In this document: positions 1 to 4,988 of the stretch, piece by piece
Numbering within the stretch: position 1 is the first letter of the stretch
How the letters are laid out: every line of letters starts with the position of its first letter
From: Deltaproteobacteria bacterium
Lineage (GTDB): Bacteria > Desulfobacterota > Binatia > UBA9968
Assembly (NCBI GenBank): GCA_005879435.1
Contig: VBKX01000392.1
Coordinates: forward strand, 1-7,526
Direction: 5' to 3'
Length of the DNA stretch: 7,526 bases
Made by a program: the position numbers and the translations under genes
The notes under the pieces: generated by a model
Databases searched by the model: none
Told to the model about the DNA's origin: nothing
What the model saw: the letters and a program-made list of their open reading frames with translations, nothing else

Positions 1-377
1 AAGGTCGCATTGGCCAAACCGGTGATGAAATGCGACTCGGCTTTTTCGAGCTTGGTGCGAATCGGGTAAGCCTCTTTGACTCGCGGATCGCCAAGCACAA
101 CGATATGGACCGGCGCATGGCGAAAGCCGTCGCCGGTCATTTTCGCAGTGCCGTGCACGGCGAGATCCATTTCGCGCTTTTGCTCCATCTGTTTCATGTA
201 ATAATCGGCGATATTATGATGTCGGACCGCTTGCTCACGCACGACAATGAACTCCCATGGCTGTCCGTTGCCGCCTGAAGGAGCCCAGCGCGCGCAGTCG
301 AGAACGGTTCTGACGATTTCGTCGGAAACATGCCGGCTTTCGTCGTAGCGCCGAGTGCTGCGCCGTCCTTCAATCAA
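1..377 (-). CDS. Nitroreductase-family protein, N-terminal part (runs off left edge)
   Basis: This reads as an FMN-dependent nitroreductase-fold oxidoreductase, a family that reduces nitro compounds, quinones or other substrates with NAD(P)H. The substrate here cannot be told. About 125 residues are present, starting from a TTG at 377. Near the start is an arginine-rich stretch, GRRSTRRYD (residues 4-12), matching the phosphate-binding RRS(I/T)R motif of the family. It is followed by APSGGNGQPWEFIVV (residues 32-46), the classic FMN-binding PSxxNxQPW segment. The C-terminal half lies beyond position 1. The start is uncertain. An in-frame stop lies at 405-407 and no in-frame ATG separates it from the conserved region. 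ATGs at 403, 400 and 394 are in another frame and reach a stop at 374-376. A one-base deletion near 391 would explain this, since restoring a base gives a start reading MEELRALIEGRRS. No clear ribosome binding site precedes the TTG. The family call is firm; the start is not. Confidence 0.85.
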   Translation of the reverse strand, partial: MIEGRRSTRRYDESRHVSDEIVRTVLDCARWAPSGGNGQPWEFIVVREQAVRHHNIADYYMKQMEQKREMDLAVHGTAKMTGDGFRHAPVHIVVLGDPRVKEAYPIRTKLEKAESHFITGLANAT

Positions 378-602
378 AGCGCGAAGTTCTTCATGTTCAT
401 CATCTTAATGCCGATCCAGCACGATTAACGCGCACCAACCAATTGCCTCTTTTCGGAAAAAAGCTGTCAATTCAGGACGATTCGCTGTCGCGTCGTTGGA
501 CGTGGATTATAGTTCCCCGCTGAGTTTATTTGCCAACGAAATAATTGCCGGTCCAGAGGCAGCGCGCCGAGCGCAACTTTTTCTTAGTTTTACTGCTTAT
601 TT

Positions 603-625
603 ATGGTAATCTTAGCAATTACCAT
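603..625. promoter_or_regulatory. Perfect 8-bp inverted repeat at the PBP start (possible operator or RNA hairpin)
   Basis: The arms ATGGTAAT (603-610) and ATTACCAT (618-625) are exact reverse complements, separated by the 7-base spacer CTTAGCA. The first arm begins with the upstream candidate ATG, and the second ends one base before the alternative ATG at 627. It could be a dimeric repressor site or an mRNA hairpin that hides the start. The symmetry is seen directly; any function is inferred. Confidence 0.4.
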
Positions 626-3600
626 CATGAACGGAAAATCGGTCCCGTCTGAGTTCCCGCGAACAACGACTTTCGCATCTCGGCTCCGCGCTTTTGTTTT
701 CAGCCGCCGTGTCAAAGTTTGCCTCTGGGGGCTTGGATTGTTTTTTATCCTGCTATTCTGCGGCTTTATCGAAGTTGAGACGTCGGTCCTGCAGTCATGG
801 CTTTTCACGAGCACCAACGAGCGCCTGTATTTCGAGCTGGGGGATGGACCAAGCAAGGAAATCGCGTTTCCGCGCGCTGGACCAATCGATGAACGCCGCG
901 GTTATTCGAAGGTGCCGTTATTCCAATCCCGCTTGGCATCCCAAGGATATCGGCTTACGCACCAGGTTCGCCAATCGGAGACCATGCTGTCGCTTTTCGA
1001 GCACGGTATCTCGCCGCCTTATCCGGAACGCCCGGATGCCGGCCTCGAAATCCGCGGCCTTGATGGCGCGTCGCTGTTTCGCTACGGCCAATCGGAGTTT
1101 CTGTTTGACAAACTCGATAAAATTCCGCCGCTTCTGGTCAAAACGCTGCTTTTTCTCGAGAACCGGGACCTCGTTCGTCCCGCTACATCCTGGCAAAATC
1201 CGGTTATTGAATGGGATCGAACTCTCAAAGCAGCGGTGATGTATATCGGCGCCAAGCTGCATCTGCAGGTGTCCGTGCAGGGCGGCAGCACGCTCGCGGT
1301 ACAGCTGGAAAAATTTCGCCATTCACCCAACGGCCGCACGGACACACCGATGGAGAAGCTTCGCCAGATCATCGGCGCAAGCCTGAAAGCCTATCGCGAA
1401 GGCGCCAATACCCGCGCCTGGCGCGAGCGGATCATTGTCGATTATCTCAACACCGTGCCGTTGGCCGCGGCGCCGGGCTACGGTGAGATCCACGGTCTCG
1501 GCGAAGCCCTGCACGCCTGGTTCGGCATGCGCCTCGATGACGTCGTGGCGACGTTGAATTCTCCTGGTCGGACGCCGGCGAAAGTGCGGGCCTTCAAGCA
1601 TGTTTTGACCCTGCTCATTTCGGTGCGCGCGCCGTCGGTGTTTCTGATCGAGGAACGAGCGTCGTTGGAAGAAAAAGTCGGCCAGTTCACGCGCCTGATG
1701 GCGCGCGCCGGCATCATCGACGGAGAGCTCGCAGCCGAACTCGAGGACATTCCGATCCGCTTTCTTCCGGCCGCACCATTGCCGCCACAACCCTCGTCGA
1801 GTAAGAACAAGGCTGGCAACGCCATTCGCAACAGCATGATGGAGGCGCTCGGCGTCACGAATCTCTACGATCTCAACCGGCTTCACTTGCAAGTCGACAG
1901 CACTTTCGACGTCCCGCTGCAAAAGAAAGTGACCGAGTTTCTCGGCCGGCTCGCCGACCCGGATTTCGTCCGCGCTCACGGGCTCAAAGGTGAGCGGCTT
2001 TTGGAAAATGCCGACCCCGCCAAAGTGATTTACTCGTTGCTGTTGGTTGAAGCGACCCCGGCCGGTAATTTCATCCGGGTTCAGGCCGATAACTTTGCGT
2101 CGCCCTTCGATTTCAATAAAAGCGTTAAGTTGGAGTTGGGCAGCACCGCCAAGTTGCGCACGATAACGCATTATCTGGAGGTGATGGCGGGCCTCTATGG
2201 AGAGTTGGCGGGATTGAATGAGAAACAGCTCGTTCAAACGGCACAGGACGCCCATGATCCGTTGACCAAGTGGGCGAGCGAAACGTTGCGGAGCGAGAAA
2301 AATCTCACCCTACAGCCCTTCCTCGATCTCGCCATGGAACGACGTTACTCGGCCAGTCCCTATGAAGATTTCTTTACCGGCGGCGGGGTTCTTCGTTTCG
2401 AGAACTTTGAGAAGGAAGACAATGAACGGATCTTGCCGCTGCGCGATGCTTTTCGCAATTCGGTTAATTTAGTGTTCATCCGGCTGATGCGCGATCTGGT
2501 GAGCTATCACCGCGCTCGGTTGACTTACGATTCAGCCGACGTGCTGGAGAATCCCGCGAACCCGGAGCGCCAGAAAATGCTCCAGGAAATCGCCGAGGAA
2601 GAATCGCGCCAGGTGCTGCGCCGCGCTTATCAGATCTATGCCAAGCAGTCGCCGGAAGAAATCGCCGCCCGCCTTCTCAGAACAAAGGGAAACATCGAGC
2701 GCCGTTTGACCATTTTGTTTTTTAACTGGCGCATCGGCGCGAGCGAGAGCGACCTCAAGGCGTGGTTCGAAAAAAACCAAGTTCCGACCAAAGATGTGGA
2801 TTTGGATAAATTGTATCGCGCCTATAAGAATCCGCGCTTGACCTTGACCGACTACGCTTATCTTCTCGCTTTGCACCCGCTCGATCTGTGGTGCGCCGGA
2901 GAGTTTCGAAAGGCTCCCGGTCTTTCCTGGGAAAAACTCTATGCGTCGAGCGTCGAAGCGCGCCAGATCGGCTCGGCATGGCTGCTCAGCAGCCGCAACC
3001 GCCGTGCTCAAGATCTTCGTTTACGCATCCGGATGGAGCGCGACGCTTTCATCCGCATGACCCCCTATTGGCAAAAGCTCGGGTTTCCTTTCAAGACGAT
3101 GGTGCCGAGTTATGCCTCGGCCATCGGCAGCTCATCGGACCGCCCGGTAGCCCTTGCTGATCTCGTCGGCATTCTTGTTAACGACGGTATGCGCCGTTCC
3201 TCGGTGAGCCTCAGGACCGTAGACTTTGCGAGCGGAACACCGTACGAAACGCGGCTCGAACGCGCCCCGGAAAAATCCGAGCGGGTGCTCGCTCCCGAAG
3301 TCGCGGCAACCGTGCGCAGAGCCATGGCGACCGTCGTCGAGCAAGGCACCGCGCGCCGCCTGAACGGAGTTTTTAAAACATCCGATGGGAAAGTCATCAC
3401 CGTCGGGGGCAAGACCGGCTCGGGCGACAATCGTTTCGAGACTTTCAGCCGCTCCGGCGCCGTGCTCACGTCGCGCGCGACCAACAGAACGGCGACATTC
3501 GTTTTTTACATCGGTGAGCGTTATTTCGGCGTCATCACCGCTTACGTCCAAGGCCGGGAGGCGGAAAACTATCATTTTACCAGCTCCCTGCCGGTGACGC

Positions 3601-3662
3601 TGTTGAAGATGCTGGCGCCAACCTTGCTGACGAAATTGGATCGCGCCGGATACTGTTGCTGA
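603..3662 (+). CDS. Divergent class A PBP-like protein: GT51 transglycosylase domain plus penicillin-binding transpeptidase domain
   Basis: A 1019-residue membrane-anchored peptidoglycan synthase-like protein. A short basic N-terminus leads into one membrane segment (about residues 38-58), placing the rest in the periplasm. The GT51 domain (about 165-340) shows FLENRDL with Glu186 where the first catalytic Glu is expected, QGGSTLAVQLEKF (226-238), and IIVDYLNTVPLAAAPGYGE. The motif-3 Glu appears to be Gln255 (EKLRQ), and motif 1 lacks its usual HxG. The transpeptidase domain has all three penicillin-binding motifs: S514-T-A-K517, S620-V-N622 and K937-T-G-S-G. SxN and KTG lie about 315 residues apart, much more than in standard class A PBPs, because of a charged helical insertion around 640-830. 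The start is ATG 603 or ATG 627; a stop at 585-587 rules out anything longer, and neither ATG has a good Shine-Dalgarno. From memory, similar long proteins in proteobacteria are annotated only as transglycosylase-domain proteins. The polymerising partner and substrate are unknown. Confidence 0.9.
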   Translation: MVILAITIMNGKSVPSEFPRTTTFASRLRAFVFSRRVKVCLWGLGLFFILLFCGFIEVETSVLQSWLFTSTNERLYFELGDGPSKEIAFPRAGPIDERRGYSKVPLFQSRLASQGYRLTHQVRQSETMLSLFEHGISPPYPERPDAGLEIRGLDGASLFRYGQSEFLFDKLDKIPPLLVKTLLFLENRDLVRPATSWQNPVIEWDRTLKAAVMYIGAKLHLQVSVQGGSTLAVQLEKFRHSPNGRTDTPMEKLRQIIGASLKAYREGANTRAWRERIIVDYLNTVPLAAAPGYGEIHGLGEALHAWFGMRLDDVVATLNSPGRTPAKVRAFKHVLTLLISVRAPSVFLIEERASLEEKVGQFTRLMARAGIIDGELAAELEDIPIRFLPAAPLPPQPSSSKNKAGNAIRNSMMEALGVTNLYDLNRLHLQVDSTFDVPLQKKVTEFLGRLADPDFVRAHGLKGERLLENADPAKVIYSLLLVEATPAGNFIRVQADNFASPFDFNKSVKLELGSTAKLRTITHYLEVMAGLYGELAGLNEKQLVQTAQDAHDPLTKWASETLRSEKNLTLQPFLDLAMERRYSASPYEDFFTGGGVLRFENFEKEDNERILPLRDAFRNSVNLVFIRLMRDLVSYHRARLTYDSADVLENPANPERQKMLQEIAEEESRQVLRRAYQIYAKQSPEEIAARLLRTKGNIERRLTILFFNWRIGASESDLKAWFEKNQVPTKDVDLDKLYRAYKNPRLTLTDYAYLLALHPLDLWCAGEFRKAPGLSWEKLYASSVEARQIGSAWLLSSRNRRAQDLRLRIRMERDAFIRMTPYWQKLGFPFKTMVPSYASAIGSSSDRPVALADLVGILVNDGMRRSSVSLRTVDFASGTPYETRLERAPEKSERVLAPEVAATVRRAMATVVEQGTARRLNGVFKTSDGKVITVGGKTGSGDNRFETFSRSGAVLTSRATNRTATFVFYIGERYFGVITAYVQGREAENYHFTSSLPVTLLKMLAPTLLTKLDRAGYCC

Positions 3663-3823
3663 CCACAAGGCCGCCCCAGTTGGCTCATCAAGTGCCCCGT
3701 CTGCGATCCCCCCTATCACTCAGTGAGTTCGTCGGTTGGTTCGAGCGTAGCGTTATCCAGCGAAATCGCGCGAGAACAGAAATCAGCGGCTTTCGGTGCT
3801 TCAAACCGTGAATGGAGACATTT

Positions 3824-3844
3824 GAATCTGAAATCTGGAATCTG
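3824..3844. repeat. Three tandem imperfect heptamers (G/A)AATCTG
   Basis: Three adjacent 7-base units, GAATCTG, AAATCTG and GAATCTG, differ only at their first base. They lie in the convergent intergenic region, five bases before the hairpin that follows the queE stop. Read on the queE strand they form a T-rich run of CAGATT(C/T) units just after the hairpin. No coding role is evident. Confidence 0.6.
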
Positions 3845-3848
3845 ACAT

Positions 3849-3865
3849 TCCGCGCCTCGCGCGGA
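3849..3865 (-). terminator. GC-rich hairpin immediately after queE stop (candidate terminator)
   Basis: CCGCGC (3850-3855) and GCGCGG (3859-3864) pair perfectly around a CTC loop, and the flanking T3849 and A3865 extend the stem to 7 bp. On the minus strand the stem starts directly after the queE TGA (3866-3868). There is no true U-run; what follows is a moderately T-rich stretch that includes the heptamer repeats. It may be a weak or Rho-assisted terminator, or a transcript-stabilising stem between the convergent genes. Confidence 0.4.
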
Positions 3866-4552
3866 TCACGTGCCGCGGCGATTGCCGAACAATTCGATAT
3901 GCAGTCGCGGTGTAAATCCGTAACCGTAGTGCTTGCACAATTCGACAATCCAGCGCGCCTTCGCGCTCAGCTGCTTTTTCGTCGTCCCCTGCGCCATGAT
4001 AAAAACACGGGATCGATCGACGCCGGCAAGCTGGTCGAGCACCCGGCCAATCTCGTCAAAGTCTAGCCTTTGCTCGACGACGAATTTTAATTGGTAGTCG
4101 TAATTGTCGAGATAGCGCTGAATCACTGGGAAATTCAGGCGGCGCGTCTCGTGTTGCTTGGCGAATTTGCCATCTGCTCTTTTCCATGGCGTGGAATTCG
4201 CCAGTTTCGGACTCATCGATATCAAGTCGCCGGTCAGCGGTTTGAAAATCGTCGCGGCGGTCTCAATGGTGATGTGATGCCCGCGGCGTTTCAGCTCGGC
4301 GGTGAGCTCCTCGATCTCTCGCGCCAGCAACGGTTCGCCGCCGGTGACGACGACATGGCGAGCTGGATATTTTTCAATTTCGCTGAGAATCGCAGCGACG
4401 CCGTAAGACTTGCCTTCCGGTTGCCATGAAGTGTAAGGCGTATCGCACCATACGCAGCGGAGGTTGCAACCGGAGGTCCTGACAAATGCCGACGGAACAC
4501 CGATCAACCGCCCCTCGCCCTGGATCGAGTAAAAAATTTCGCTGATGCGCAC
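3866..4552 (-). CDS. queE: 7-carboxy-7-deazaguanine synthase QueE (radical SAM)
   Basis: QueE converts 6-carboxy-5,6,7,8-tetrahydropterin to 7-carboxy-7-deazaguanine, the ring-contracting step on the route to preQ0 and queuosine, using S-adenosylmethionine and a 4Fe-4S cluster in the cytosol. The 228-residue protein has the expected length and opens with IFYSIQGEG (6-14), typical of QueE. The cluster motif is C29-x3-C33-x2-C36 (CNLRCVWC), followed by the TGGEPLL motif at 70-76. The C-terminal GYGFTPRLHIELFG also fits the family. The start is GTG at 4552; an in-frame TAA at 4562-4564 leaves no room for an earlier one, and only a weak GATCGG precedes it. No queC, queD or queF lies in the window, so the gene is separated from its pathway partners here. 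It converges on the PBP gene and diverges from the small ORF at 4671. Confidence is high. Confidence 0.95.
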   Translation of the reverse strand: MRISEIFYSIQGEGRLIGVPSAFVRTSGCNLRCVWCDTPYTSWQPEGKSYGVAAILSEIEKYPARHVVVTGGEPLLAREIEELTAELKRRGHHITIETAATIFKPLTGDLISMSPKLANSTPWKRADGKFAKQHETRRLNFPVIQRYLDNYDYQLKFVVEQRLDFDEIGRVLDQLAGVDRSRVFIMAQGTTKKQLSAKARWIVELCKHYGYGFTPRLHIELFGNRRGT

Positions 4553-4581
4553 CCGATCAAATTAGCAAAGCGCAATGCGCC

Positions 4582-4610
4582 TTGAAAGACTGAGTAATCT
4601 TGCATCGAAT
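4582..4610 (+). promoter_or_regulatory. Possible sigma70-type promoter for the small ORF and uvrA-family gene
   Basis: TTGAAA (4582-4587, 5/6 to the -35 consensus) and TCGAAT (4605-4610, 4/6 to the -10 consensus) are separated by 17 bases. They lie in the only non-coding stretch upstream of the two co-directional genes. This is a consensus match by eye in one short region, so it is tentative. Confidence 0.3.
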
Positions 4611-4641
4611 GCGCCCTGTGATAGATGTTAAAGGTTGGCGC

Positions 4642-4658
4642 GGGAGGAAAATCCTCTC
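4642..4658 (+). promoter_or_regulatory. Leader hairpin containing an SD-like GGGAGG, upstream of the small ORF
   Basis: GGGAGGA (4642-4648) and TCCTCTC (4652-4658) can form a 7-bp stem with one G-U pair around an AAA loop. The left arm is a strong Shine-Dalgarno-like purine run, while a second run, AGGGG (4662-4666), sits four bases before ATG 4671. The stem would sequester the first purine run and leave the second free. The pairing is seen; any regulatory effect is inferred. Confidence 0.3.
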
Positions 4659-4670
4659 AATAGGGGCGAC

Positions 4671-4931
4671 ATGAAAACCGATATTCAGACAACTGCGGAA
4701 AAAGCGGCGTTGTACGCCGAAGAGCGCAGGCTACGCCGGCTCGGCCGGGCGATGGACGTCGCGGCGGAACTGCTTTGGCGCGTCGATCTCACCCTGGAGG
4801 AGGCGCAGGATGTCGTCAACCACGCCAAACACACGGCGTTGCAACTCTTTCCCGATAAAGAGGAGACTTTCGATCTGATCTACGGCTCCCGTTTTCGCCG
4901 CATTCTCGTGGAAAAATATCGCTTGCAGTGA
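4671..4931 (+). CDS. Small charged protein of unknown function (86 aa)
   Basis: I do not recognise this family. The 86-residue product is rich in Glu, Arg, Ala and Leu and looks largely helical, with no signal peptide, membrane segment or Cys cluster. Residues 9-45 look like a basic-then-acidic helix (KAALYAEERRLRRLGRAMDV onward). Residues 42-56 (TLEEAQDVVNHAKHT) look like a second helix. The C-terminal segment DLIYGSRFRRILVEKY looks like a conserved patch. ATG 4671 is preferred because AGGGG (4662-4666) sits just upstream; an in-frame TTG at 4635 would add 12 residues but reads through the leader hairpin. It ends 57 bp before the uvrA-family gene on the same strand, so the two may be co-transcribed. 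That position is the only hint of a role, and a link to DNA repair is speculation. Confidence 0.75.
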   Translation: MKTDIQTTAEKAALYAEERRLRRLGRAMDVAAELLWRVDLTLEEAQDVVNHAKHTALQLFPDKEETFDLIYGSRFRRILVEKYRLQ

Positions 4932-4988
4932 AATTGTTTCCCCGCGTTCCGCAAAACGCAAGGACGAACCTTAATTCTGAAAACAGCC

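Noticed and set aside
30..278. An 82-codon plus-strand open frame over the nitroreductase
   Set aside because: It is the antisense shadow of a clear nitroreductase frame on the minus strand.
1323..2255. A 310-codon open frame on the minus strand opposite the PBP gene
   Set aside because: It lies wholly within the well-supported PBP coding region, its translation has low-complexity Arg/Gln/His-rich character and no recognisable motifs, and long antisense frames are expected from GC-rich codon use.
3718..3728. Palindrome ACTCAGTGAGT after the PBP stop, as a terminator
   Set aside because: A one-base centre cannot form an RNA hairpin loop with the full arms, and no T-run follows; arms of this length occur by chance.
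3812..4066. An 84-codon plus-strand open frame starting in the intergenic gap and overlapping queE
   Set aside because: Most of it is antisense to the conserved queE C-terminus and its start runs through the heptamer repeats; it has no Shine-Dalgarno or recognisable motif.
4570..4580. GCGCA-A-TGCGC dyad in the queE/small-ORF divergent region
   Set aside because: The arms are only 5 bp with a one-base centre in GC-rich DNA; the AATGCGCC octamer is repeated once at 4609-4616, but neither signal is strong enough to call a site.
4944..4959. A 5-bp inverted repeat, GCGTT/AACGC, between the small ORF and uvrA, as a terminator
   Set aside because: The stem is too short and has no following T-run; the two genes are close and co-directional, so a terminator is not needed to explain it.
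4966..4977. A possible SOS box, GAAC-N4-ATTC, ahead of the uvrA-family gene, next to CTGAAAACAG (4977-4986)
   Set aside because: It is one base short of the symmetric GAAC-N4-GTTC core and poorly matches the rest of the Gram-positive LexA consensus; the CTG/CAG spacing of four bases does not fit the E. coli type. LexA sites vary by lineage, so this cannot be settled without the host's LexA motif.
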